Shown here: in pieces, positions 42,000 through 54,130 of the stretch
Numbering within the stretch: the stretch's first letter is position 1
Layout: each line of letters begins with the position of its first letter
NCBI GenBank assembly: GCA_029204225.1
Contig: CM055107.1
Coordinates: 50,549,227 to 50,609,226, forward strand
Reading direction: 5' to 3'
Source of the DNA: Diphasiastrum complanatum
Lineage: Eukaryota > Streptophyta > Lycopodiopsida > Lycopodiales > Lycopodiaceae
DNA: 60,000 nt
Program-made: the position numbers and the translations under genes
Notes under the pieces: model-generated
Told to the model about the DNA's origin: nothing
Seen by the model: only the letters and a program-made list of their open reading frames with translations
Databases searched by the model: none

Positions 42000-43190
42000 T
42001 GCCACTGCAATATTAGCATCAAGCTTAAACAATCTACCTTGCTTAAAGCCTTTGGCTATACATTCATCATTTCTAAGGATGGAACAAACTCCATGCTTAA
42101 ATTGTACATCAAGGCCATTATCCATTAACTAGCCAACACTAAGCAAATTCTTGGTTAACTTAGGAACATAACGAACATTCTCAAGATTCATCCTTTTGGA
42201 TGATCCAACATACAATGGAATGGTTCCTATTCCACTTATCTTACATTCTTGACTAGTTGCAGTATAGATTGATCTATGTAAATCATTGTAAGAAAGTAAA
42301 GTGGAGAAAATGTCCTTTTGATATGTCATGTGGGAACTAGCCCCACTATCAATCCACCAAGAATCAGTGGTGTTGCTCTTGGATGATGGTGGTTTGTTGG
42401 AAACCATCAAGGATGACTCTTCATCCTCCTCCTCCTCCTAATGTGCAATGTTGTTTTGTTTGCTCTTTTCTGCCTTCTTCTTCTTGAGACATTCTGATGC
42501 AAAATGTCCTTTCTTTCCACAGAAGTGCTTCTTCTTGCCATTGGCCTTCTTCTTGCCTTTGAATTAGAAATTAGCTTTCTCATCACCATCCTGCAGGGAA
42601 ATAGCATTCATTCTTGCATTGGTATGCATCATCCTATACTCTTCAGCCACTAATACACTGTGAAGCTTTTCTATAGTGGGCAAAGTGTCTTGGATTGCAA
42701 AGCTTTGGACCAAATTTGAAAAGTCACTCCCTATATCATTGAGGACAATCTGAACAAGCTCACTATCTTGAATCTTCTCTCCAATGGAAGCTAACTCCCT
42801 ATTGAGAGACTTAATTCTGAGCACATAAACTTGTGCACTCTCATGACTTCTCTTCATGCTTTGTAGAATCTGATTCCTAAGCATGAGAACCCTTGAAGTG
42901 TCACTAGACTCATAGATTGATCTTAAAGATTCTCAAGCCTCTTTAGCACTGGTACAAGCTGATACTTCTCTCATTAAATCATTACTTACATTCATCTTCA
43001 CATAGTGAAGTGCAAGCCTAGATATTCTTTTGTATTATGTGCACCTAGAGGTTCATCTTTATCATCAATCAGAAACTCATAGAGATCCTGGAGCACCATG
43101 AGTGACTCCATCCTCACTTTTCAAATAGCATACTTGGTAGAATCTAACCTCTCACTAGCTTTTAGAAGGTATGCTCCAACAGATCCCATC
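42000..43190 (-). pseudogene. Family E gag and protease
   Basis: The gag start at 43190 (MGSVGAYLLKASERL) is followed by breaks, then an open stretch at 42884-42564 (MLRNQILQSMKRSHESAQ, LVQIVLNDIG), a defective knuckle in which the first Cys is lost (KKHFCGKKGHFASEC), and protease WWIDSGASSH with its Asp, then NLLSVG, a stop at 42130, and GRLFKLDANIAVA up to 42000, where F begins. A TTT-ending frame break lies near 42564. The same family's integrase is found at 46218-47345. Confidence 0.88.
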
Positions 43191-43790
43191 TTACTAGTAA
43201 GATTCTACAAAAGATATAGATTTGGTTGAACTTGAAACTCACAAAGGTTTCAACTTTTAGTGTTTCACTCAAATGTTGACTTCTAATCCAATAGATGGAC
43301 TTGTAATCACAGTTCTATCACTCCCTTACAAAGCTAGAATGAAGATAAGATGAAGTGAAAACTACTCTCAAGAAAATCTTGCCAATCTTGGCTATTTTGG
43401 ACAATAGAATGACTCTATCTCTCTCTTTCACATTGATGTACTTTCTAGATCTGGTTTCCTCTTTAAGAAGGTCTGAAATCAGCCTTGTTTAATTAGTTAT
43501 CATGAAACAAATTCAAAACTAATTAATGGCAAGTAATCTTGGTAGCTTATCCTAGAATTTGCACTAAAAATTACATCAAACTGACACTAGATGAAATTAC
43601 AGTGATCCAATCAATGAATATGGGATTTTAAATGCTAGTGAACAATACGGATTTTGATCTTGAAAAAGTTTGGGATCAAATCCCCTCACCAAATCCTGGA
43701 TACTAGCTCGCCCTTCCAATACTAGCTTTTTGCACCAAAAACCTACTAAAACTGGATTAGTTTCAAACACTAATCAATAGTCTTGTACTT

Positions 43791-43803
43791 GGCTCTGATA
43801 CCA
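43791..43803 (-). promoter_or_regulatory. E primer binding site
   Basis: On the minus strand TGGTATCAGAGCC abuts the E 5' LTR (starting TGTTAAAAGT on the plus strand at 43804). The 43191-43790 interval is the E leader, without coding potential. Confidence 0.93.
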
Positions 43804-44434
43804 TGTTAAAAGTATAGTACTAAGGACCATAAATGGATCTTTGAATGATCCACAAGGTTGATTGTGTGCTTGTTAAACAATCTATTAGATACTAGTCATC
43901 AGAAAACAAGATCTAGCTTAGTAGCTTGATAGAAAACAGGTAGAGACATTCGGAGCATTGATGAAAAACTATAATCCGACTTCACAAGTGTGAAAATGAG
44001 GATATAGTATGGCCTGTAGATAGAGTTTAGAGTGTGCCAAAGCTGAGTTTCATTGAATCAATCACTATCATCATACAATGAGAGAAAACTCAAGTTTCTC
44101 CTTGAGGCTCCAAAAAGTTTCTATCTCCTCATTATGGAGAATGAGAATACATAGTAAAAGACACTTCCTTTTCAAAGTTAAGTGAAAATCCAGCATGTAA
44201 TAAGGAACTAGACTCAACTTTCTAGCCCTAATGTGAAAACCCTAGCCTAGATCCAAGAGTCATGCTTGGTAGGTGCATGGTAGGTACAAATCTCATCATA
44301 AATCATGGTCTAGAACCTACAAAGTAGGAATCACTACCAAATGGACACAGCCACTCCTCTTTACTCGTGGTAACCTACTTTAAGTGTGAATTTACAAGTG
44401 GCACTTTGGCCATTCAAGTAACTAAGAAACAGTA
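43804..44434 (-). repeat. E 5' LTR
   Basis: The first 110 bases match 36257-36366. The right edge is uncertain because no second full copy exists. GTATTGACA at 44434 would give a canonical CA end. Alternatively GGCCA, which occurs both before the left E LTR (36252-36256) and at 44408-44412, may be the target duplication, and would put the edge at 44407. Confidence 0.6.
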
Positions 44435-44459
44435 TTGACAAAATGTACAATATTCTACA

Positions 44460-45640
44460 TGGCTAGATTTGCCAATGTACACAGTTTTTCACAGGCCGCT
44501 CGTCCCATTTGGGATGAGGTGGAGTTGTTGTTCGACAAAAAGTGGCATTGCCCTTTTTGTCAAAAGCAATTCACAAGGAACGTTTCTATGCTCATTCCCT
44601 CTTTGGAGAGGGCTTACATTCTTGAGACATATGTTGAGGCCGTCGAGCCATCCACAGATGCCGCGAACTCCACTTCCACTGGTGCACCCACTACCCTCGC
44701 CACTTCCATCACCCCCACCACCGGCTCCGCCTCCACACCCACCACCGTCTCTGCACCCCCTCTGCCACTACACCCCATGGATCCATAGCCTCCACTACTA
44801 CACCTACACCTATGCCACCATCTCTTGATCTGCACCATCCGTCCGCATCCTCCGCTTCCACACCTACACCTATGCCACCACCTCTAGATCCGCATCATCC
44901 ATCTGCATCCTCCCAGCCATCCACATTTTGAGGCACCAGACAGATGAGCATGTTGGGGTCTTTCAGAGAAGGGTAGAACAGAGAGGCCACCAGGACCATA
45001 GCACAAATGTTCTATGACCTTAACCTCTCCTTCATCATGGCCACATCCCGCATCTTTCGAGAGGCTATATCGAAAGTTGCAGTCTGCTGGCCCACCCACA
45101 TACCACCCACATTTAATGCACTTCGTGGCCCTTTGCTCCAGGAGTGGGTTGCAGAGGTTAGAGAGAGACTAGCATTGTTTCATTATGGGTGGACTGATCA
45201 TCATAAACATCCACTCATCAATGTGATTGTTTCCAGCTGCTATAGTTCCATGTTCCTCTGCAGCGTCAATGTCTCTGAGGCAGGGAGAGTGCACACAGCC
45301 GAGTACATCTACGACATCATTCGTGCAGCAATAGAGGAGATCGCGCCACAACGCATTGTCCAAGTACAATTTTTTTTCATTAGTTGCTTGATCATTTACT
45401 GCACAATATTGATTCAAAGGTTTCATTAGTTTTCGATTGATTGCAATGTGTTTTCAAGTTGTGCATTAATCGTATCAAATGTTTGCGATAGATTGTGATG
45501 GACAATGCATCCAACTACCGTAGTATGGGGGAGTTTCTTATGGCAGAGTACCCCTCCATTGTGTGGACACTTGCAGTTGTGGGCTTCGTCACACGCAAGC
45601 GCCGCACCACCACTCTTTTCTGCACATTCAATAGATAATA
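44460..45640 (+). pseudogene. hAT-type transposase remnant with DUF659 and an intron
   Basis: An N-terminal exon has WHCPFCQKQFTRN, a partial BED-like finger, followed by a Pro/Thr/Ser-rich region. From about 44990 the frame encodes MFYDLNLSFIMATSRIFREA, FNALRGPLLQEWVAEVRERL, HHKHPLINVIVSS, SVNVSEAGRVHTAEYIYDII and EEIAPQRIVQ to 45363. This is the DUF659 pattern of hAT-like transposases. A likely intron (GTACAA to GATAG, 45364-45491, 128 bp) joins it in frame to IVMDNASNYRSMGEF and YPSIVWT, the conserved Asp-containing motif. A TAG lies just upstream at about 44980, and similarity ends near 45,560. The dimerisation domain is missing. Confidence 0.75.
44791..44911 (+). repeat. Two 60-bp tandem units
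   Basis: CACCTACACCTATGCCACCA occurs in each unit, followed by TCT(C/A)(T/G)AGATC-like and GCATCATCC-like sequence. The repeat lies in the Pro/Thr/Ser-rich linker of the hAT remnant. Confidence 0.75.
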
Positions 45641-45787
45641 TGCTACTTATTTTTTGGCTCGTTTATAGTTATGTTGCACACGTCAATAATTCCGGGATTT
45701 AGGATTTAGAGATGCGTTGGGATTTTCGTGTGTGTCTCTTATTCCATTTTTCAATGCAGGCTTGACTTGAAGAAGCCCACTTTGCCT

Positions 45788-46215
45788 ACCAGTTTTGAAG
45801 AAACAAAACGTTTCTATTTACAAAGCTTTGCTAGCTTTCAGCCCTCTGCCTGACGAAAATGTTCGCAAACACGAAAGTCAAGAGACACGAAGCACAAAAG
45901 TTTCACAAACACATGACAAGAAGACACAAACACAAAAGATTCACGAACAAGAATCTTTTACAGTTCAACACAAGAAAGTCAGATGACAAAAATGAAACCA
46001 ACGACACTACACAAAAAACGTCGCGAAGTCTTTTTTGTCCTCACGCTCCATGAAGGACCAGCAAGGTCATACGAGTACCCAGAATTACATATGTCTAATC
46101 TGATGGCATGATGTCAGGAGATATACTCTAGGTTGTGGCTAATTGCCACTCTTGTAATATCCTGATTAGTTGTAGATGCTTAATTACTCTAATTTGAAAT
46201 GTTACACAGAGCGAC
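45788..46215 (+). mobile_element. Family C 3' end fragment (C3)
   Basis: This encodes the C tail (KKQNVSIYKALLAFSPLPDE, NVRKHESQETRSTK) with decayed sequence after it, then LTR sequence from 46101 (TGATGGCATGATGTCAGGAG) for about 100 bases. It is on the opposite strand to the large C chain. It is truncated at both ends and abuts the E fragment. Confidence 0.82.
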
Positions 46216-46217
46216 TA

Positions 46218-47345
46218 TATATCTCTACTTACAACAACTTTTTTGGTAATAGGATCGAATATCCTATAAGCTTTCTTACTTTCACTGTAACCAACAAAGA
46301 TGCCTTTGAAAGAAGTGGCATCTTTCTTTTTCCTTGTTTCTAAAGGAATATGTACATAACAAGTACATCCAAAAACTTTCAAATCCTAAGATTTGGCTAT
46401 TTTCCAAACAATACTTCATAAGGTGTAAGTCCTTTAATGGCACTATTAGTCATTCTATTACATAGAAAGTTTTCACATAAAATAGCTTCTCCCCAAAATG
46501 AAATAGGAAGGGATGCATCTAATCTCATAGCTTTAGCACACTCACATAGTGTCCTATTTTTTCTCTCAGCTATTCCATTTTGTTGTGGAGTATATGTGCA
46601 AGTAAACTCTTTCCTAATGCCATTAGTTTCACAAAACTCTTTCATTCTATTGGAGATGTACTCCCCTCCATTATCACTTCTTAATACTTTCAAGCTAGTA
46701 TTAAGTTGCTTTTCCACAAGAGTTTTGAACTTTACAAAGGACTCAAAATTTTCACTTTTCTTAGACAAGAGATAAACCCAAGAGTATCTTGATCTATCAT
46801 CAATAAAAGTGACATACATAAGAGCTCCACCATTTGATTCATGTGAAAATGAATGAACATACGAGTGTATAAGGTCAAGAGGAGAGTTTGATCTTGTCAA
46901 AGCTAATCTCTTGAAAGGTAGCTTATGAGATTTGGAGAGTCCACAAGCTTCACAAAGCTTGCAACACTTGGATATGGTTTTGGGAAGTCCACTTGCTAGC
47001 TCCTTTGTCACCATGGTCTCCATAGCTTTGTAGTTAGGATGGCCTAACCTTTTGTGCCATAATTCCACTTGAGTGAGCTCCTCCCTTGACATGTTCACAC
47101 TTCCAACCATCACATTAGCATCCAATTTGAATAACCTCCCTTGATTGAAACCAATAGCAATACATTTTTCATCTTTCAAGATAGAACATGCTCCATGCTT
47201 GAAATGTACATCTAATCCACTATCCATAAGTTGTCCTACACTCAACAAGTTCTTTGTAATCAGTGAAGGTACATAAAGAACATTGTCTAGATCTACTTTT
47301 TTAGATAATCCTAGACATAAAGGAATGGATCCAACAATCTCAAGA
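46218..47345 (-). pseudogene. Family E integrase fragment (E2)
   Basis: 47248-46397 is open: LSVGQLMDSGLDVHFKHG, LWHKRLGHPNYKAM with CEAC, TFIDDRSRYSWVYLL, LRSDNGGEYISN and NGIAERKNR. The first catalytic Asp of the integrase triad is replaced (HSYVH instead of HSDVH). Below 46397 a stop and frameshift precede YRIFDPITKKVVVSRDI. It is closely related to the E fragment at 42.0 kb. Confidence 0.9.
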
Positions 47346-47757
47346 GTGAGATTATTTGGGTCAAGAGTGAGTCCAAAAAAAGTGATTAAGTTTGATTTTC
47401 ATGTGTTTGAAACAAGACCCATCTTTTGTTCAAGAATCTCAAGTGTTGAGAGAAATAGTCAAGTGAAAAGGAAAATCTAGGTGACAAATCTTTTCATATC
47501 CATTTCAACTTTCAAAAAAAAGAGTCATTGGTATTTGATGAGTCCAATAGGAGATTGGATCTGATTTCTTTTGTGATTTGATGTCTTAGTGATCAAAGCA
47601 AAGTTTCCAAGTGACTAGTCATTAGTGTGAAGATTGATTCTTAGGTTTGTGAGCTAGATCTTTTGTAAATCATTCTAGATTATTGAAGATGTTCAAATCT
47701 AGTCTCTTGAAAGTCACAAATTACATTTGTAGAATCATATCACAGTTTTTTATTCAC
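47346..47757 (+). other. Leader-like sequence before element I
   Basis: AT-rich with no frame. It ends at an ATG whose product starts like a copia Gag, so it may be the remnant of an untranslated leader. No LTR or primer site is visible. Confidence 0.4.
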
Positions 47758-49576
47758 ATGGCATCAATAGGTGGCATCCTATTGAAGGAAAGAAAGGATC
47801 CTAAGTGCAACCTTTGTGGCAAGGGAGGATATTTTTCCTCAAGATGCTACAAATAGATGACCAATCCGTCCAAGAAGAACCAAAGCAAGGGGGCCGAGGA
47901 GAAGGATGGAGCTTGCAAGTCCTTTGTGGAAAGATGGACTTGCAAGATTTGTCTTCAAGAGTCCATCATAACACATGTCAAATCTTTTAAAATTTTTCAT
48001 TTGGAAGTGCATTGTTTGGTTTAAGATGCAAAGATAGATGTCACTTTCATGAAAGTAATTTGGATTTATTTTATGTCCTTGGAAAGTATTTTGCTTGTAG
48101 CTTTAGATAAGTTAAATCTTATTGTTATGATCCAAGAGAAATCAATCAAGAATAAGGAGCAATCACAAAATGAAAATAGTTTGATTTATGCTCTCATGTC
48201 AACTTATGAAGAACCATTTTGCTTTGAAGAGATTTTTGTATCTCAAAGGTGGATTAAGGCAATACTAGTTGAGTGTGATGCCTTAAAAGATAGCAAAATA
48301 TGTTTTCCTTGTAAGCTTACATTAGTTATGAAGTCAAGGAAATGGAAATATCCTCATAATGTAGGATCTTTTGGTTTCAATAAGATCATGAATGATGTGT
48401 TCATTCATAAAGATGAAAATTGTAAGTTTTCAATCTTAAAGGCAAGTCGTAAACTTCTTATGAGAATAAGTGAAGCATCCAAAGTGGAACTTATATCCAT
48501 AAGCAAGTAGTTAGCCTTATTGAGATGGAAATGCCTTTTGATTTCAATATTAGAAAAATCATGCCAAGTTGTGGTAATTTTTGGACTTGTGTTTCTAGCA
48601 TAAGTAATTTTGATAATCATAGGAAGTGCATATTGTGTGGTCATAGTTGTTGTGATCATTATGAGACATGGAGGTCTCTGATTTCCATCAAGAAGGAGCA
48701 CCTTCAAGAGGATCTTAAAAAATCATCTCAAGGTTCAAGTGTTCCAAGGATTGAGGAGGAGAGATCTTCTCAAGTTGTGATTCCAAAAAGAAACTCAAGA
48801 AATATGGTTGATTCCATGTGGCTCACATTTCAAGGGAAAGAGGAGCATATCTCATGTGGTATACATCTCATACTTACTTCTCTTATGTCATTTGATAAAT
48901 CAATTTGCTTTAGTAAGATCATTGCATCTCCAAATTGGAGTAAAGCCATACTAGTTGAGTATGAAGTCTCTCTTGAGAACATAGATGATGTTCTTAAAAG
49001 GTTGAAATTGATTTTAAATCAATTAGAAAGCAAATGGTTATTTCATCAAATGTATGCTCTTGAGTCATGTAAGAGCAAAAGTGATTTGCTCATAATGAAG
49101 TATTTAGCCTCATTGGGTCTGAGTTAGCATGGTAAACAAGCATGAACATATGATGCAAACACTTTGTTATTATAGCATGCATAGTCTTGCCAACCTGGAT
49201 GAGTCTAATTCTCTAGATCGTGGTAACATGATGTTAGATCTTTGTGATCCTAATAAGACAAGAAGGAATATTTATTTTCTCATGGAGGAGCATGCACATG
49301 AAGAAGGAGCAAGCCTCAAAGTCAAGCATCTACATGAAAATTGGAAGGAATCAATTTTGGAGGTGCTAGGATGGTGCAAAGCTCTCAAGCTCATCAAAGA
49401 TGTAAACATCAAATAAGCACTATCATGGATATGGTGATTTCAGATCAACATCAAGTTCATTGGCTGATCTTCACACTTTTGAACCAGCAAAGACCAATTC
49501 AGCCCATGGAGTCAAGTTCAAGATCATCATGTTTTCCATCAAGCTAGATTTACCAAGCTAGATTTTTGAGGAGGAG
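47758..49576 (+). pseudogene. Element I interior: decayed copia derivative
   Basis: ATG 47758 gives MASIGGILLKERKDPKC, a Gag-like N-terminus joined after ten residues to a knuckle, CNLCGKGGYFSSRC, with Tyr in place of the His; TAG (47854) is followed in frame by a further ATG. Later frames (48049-48510 and 48525-49127) each hold a diverged copy of the copia integrase-RT linker (SQRWIKAILVECDALKDS, and IPKRNSRNMVDSMWLTFQGK with SPNWSKAILVEYE). 49129-49416 is unrecognised. The region ends at a purine tract (GAGGAGGAG, 49568-49576) before an LTR. No active-site motif of any Pol enzyme survives. Confidence 0.5.
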
Positions 49577-50180
49577 TATGAAAAATGCAAAAATAAGCTT
49601 GGTAGAGGCCAAAAATCTTGTATATATATAAAGATGAACACACATGTGTGGAGCCTGTTCCCACGTGTGAAAATAGTGTACTTGTCATGTACCATAATCA
49701 TATAGGTTGTACATATGATTTAATTCAAGTTCTAGTGGCTAAAAAGGCCAAAAACTAGTTTTCTAGACATATGACACATGGCATCAATCTATTGCTTGCA
49801 TGAGCCACATCCTTTGGTTAGGTGTCACATCCCATGTGAGGAGGACAGCTCACACGTGTGGAATAAGCTGAAGTAGGCTAATTTTGACTTCTAGAAGATT
49901 TCCAAGTAGATCTCCATATAGAAGGAAAATGGACCAAAAGTGCTCAAAATAGAAGGTTTTGTCCAAGTGTCAGTTTTGCATGATGAATCATCATATGACA
50001 AAGCACCTTCACACATGTGGGATCAAAGGGATGATCAGTACCACGAGCTCTCACTTATTGTATATATAGAGCCACATTTGGCCATAATCAAGGTGAGACA
50101 CCAATCTTGGTTTTGGAAGCAATTTTGAGTGATTCTCTCCATTTGTCTACATTTGTTTTGATTGTTTTGAGGTTCTATCA
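49577..50180 (+). repeat. Element I LTR, left arm of a large inverted repeat
   Basis: It begins TATGAAAAATGC (canonical TG changed to TA) after the purine tract. It contains ACACATGTGTGGAGCCTG, CACACGTGTG (49851-49860) and a TATA box (GTATATATAGAG, about 50059-50070). It pairs as an inverted repeat with 50419-51005. LTR sequence may extend beyond 50180, up to or past CACACGTGTG at 50227-50236. Confidence 0.78.
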
Positions 50181-50418
50181 ATGTGTACTTGATTTTTAGG
50201 TTGGAGTCCATACTCAAATAGTGTTTCACACGTGTGAAACCAGAAAGTACACCTACCTTCAATTAATGATTGTTCTTGTTAGGATTTTGTGTCTAGAATT
50301 GATCTAGATTGATCTTAATCTCAAGTAGATTGAAAGATCAAGTAATCTGACGACCAATCCCTCTTGAGGATCAGATTAGGATCCACTCTTGGTCCTTTTT
50401 GTACTTTTTGCACAACTA
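50181..50418. other. Spacer between inverted LTR arms
   Basis: 238 bp, including TTTCACACGTGTGAAAC (palindrome 50227-50236) and TTGATCTAGATTGATCTTAATC. It probably contains the remaining end of the left LTR and some flank. Confidence 0.5.
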
Positions 50419-51005
50419 TGATAGAACCTCAAAACAATCAAAACAAATGTAGACAAATAGAGAGAATGACACAAAATTGCTTCCAAAATCAAGATTGATA
50501 TTTCAAATTGATTGTGGCCAAATATGCCTCTATATATACACTTCTTGGAGCTCGAGGTACTGATCATGCATCAGATCTCACACGTGTGAGGATGCTGTCA
50601 TCATCATGCAATCTTGATACTTGGATCAAACTTTCTATTTTGGGCATTTTTGGTCAATTTTCTACTATATGGAGATCTTCATAGAAATCCTCTAGAAGAA
50701 AAAACTCGCCTACTTCAGCTCTTTCCACATGTGTGAGCTATCCTCTACACATGGGATGTGACACCTATCAAAAGTATTTGGCTCATGCAATTGATAGATT
50801 GATGCCATGTGTCATATATCTAGAAAACTAGTTTTTGGCCATTTTGGCCACTAGAACTTGAATTAAATCATATGTACAACATATATGATTATGGTACATG
50901 ACAAGTACACTAGTTTCACACGTGGGAACAGGCTCCACACATGTGTGTTTATCCTATATACAAGATTTTTGCCTCTACCAAGCTTATTTTTGTATTTTTT
51001 TCACA
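50419..51005 (-). repeat. Element I LTR, right arm of the inverted repeat
   Basis: This is the reverse complement of 49577-50180 with scattered differences. Its outer end reads TTTTTTTCACA on the plus strand, i.e. a canonical TGTGAAAAAA start on its own strand. CACACGTGTG lies at 50579-50588 and the TATA box is the complement of about 50530-50542. Confidence 0.8.
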
Positions 51006-51219
51006 CACCCATGTGAAATACAGTAGCTTGCTGGTTATGTATGGACATCAATAGTACTTTATGTTTTGATTCATGTTTGATTAAGTTCTATTAGAGTTTA
51101 CATCTCATTTTGTGTGTAGATGCTAATTTTTCTACATTGGTGAGATTGGTGGAGTAACTTCTTTTGTAACCAAATATCCTTTATGGATTTGGATCATTTA
51201 TGATCTGAATTCTTTCACA
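51006..51219 (+). repeat. Family G LTR end (G3)
   Basis: This matches the 3' 210 bases of the G LTR in plus orientation (TTATGTTTTGATTCATGTTTG, TAGATGCTAATTTTTCTAC, GATCTGAATTCTTTCACA). The rest of the LTR is cut off exactly at the palindrome segment, where the inverted I LTR begins. It lies against family H integrase, so a G element was probably inserted there. Confidence 0.85.
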
Positions 51220-52347
51220 TAACTCTTGTAAGCTTTGCTTACATCACTATATCCAACAAAAATGCCTTTATTTGAAGATCGGTCCTCATTTGTCCTATCA
51301 TCAAGAGTTATGTTGATATAGCAAATACATCCAAATAAAGAACTTGACACTCGGCCTTCTACCATACAATACCTCAAAAGGGATTTTCCCATCCAACATA
51401 GTACTTGGCCACCTATTACATAGAAAATTAGCACACAATAAGGCTTGATCCCAAAATGGTTTTGAAAAACTAGCTCCTAACCTCATGGCTTTTGCTCCTT
51501 CACACAAGGTTCTATTATTCCTCTCGGCCACTCCATTTTGTTGTTGTGTCCTTGGACCTGTGTACTCCCTCTTGATGCCATGCTCATCACAAAATCTTTA
51601 AGCTTGATAGAAATATACTCACCACCATTGTCACTCCTCAAGCACTTGATTTTGGTAGAGAATTGGACCTCCCTTGCAGTCCTGAACTTAACAAAGACAT
51701 CATACACTTCATCCTTGATCTTTAGTAGATATACCCAACAAAATCTACTAAAATCATCAATAAAGATTACATACATCTTAGCACCACTATTGCTAATTGT
51801 AGTAACTCCATGAATATCCGAATGCACAACTTGAAAAGGCATAGTAGATCTAGATGTAGATCTCTTATAAGGTAACCTATGTGACTTTGACAAATCACAT
51901 TGCTCACAAACATGATTGATGCTAGTTAAGAAACTTGGAAGATCAATCACAAATTTGTTTCGTGCCATTACCTCCAATGACTTGAAGTTGAGATGCCCCA
52001 TCCTCTTGTGCCAAACCCTCTTTCATTGACATTTGCTCTTTTTCAACACATCCAACTTGGTTAGCAATAACACATGCATCAAGTTTGAATAACTTACGTT
52101 GCCTTTTGTCTCTTGCAATCACAATATCCTTTTTCTTGATCAAGCATGTATCACCATCAAACTCAACCTTAAGACTCTTGCTTAGAATTTGGCTAACACT
52201 AAATAAGTTCTTAGTGATGGAAGGTATGAACAAAACATCCCTCAAATGAACATTCCTATTTGTGGAGAGAGAAATCATATTGATAACAATATAAAAAATT
52301 CCATAAACACTATATTCATACAACATGACATCATAAAAAATGGACAA
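51220..52347 (-). pseudogene. Family H copia protease tail and integrase
   Basis: From 52347 downwards: SLSTNRNVHLRDVLFIPSIT, NLFSVSQIL and RKLFKLDACV (protease end), MGHLNFKSLEV with CEQC, then integrase (VVHSDIHGV, IFIDDFSRFCWVYLL, CLRSDNGGEYIS, AERNNRTLCEGAKAMRLG) and GCICYINITLDDRTNED. Frameshifts separate 52347-51943, 52001-51483, 51531-51301 and 51434-51198. The protease tail is closest to that of G2 (both have LSTNRN, which other families here lack). The active-site part is cut off by the (TC)n tract. Confidence 0.87.
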
Positions 52348-52356
52348 AGATTCAAA

Positions 52357-54130
<1,774 letters not shown>

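Noticed and set aside
36252-44412. GGCCA as a secure target duplication of E
   Set aside because: It would give a non-canonical LTR end (TTT) at 44407. Five bases can match by chance, so the edge is left open.
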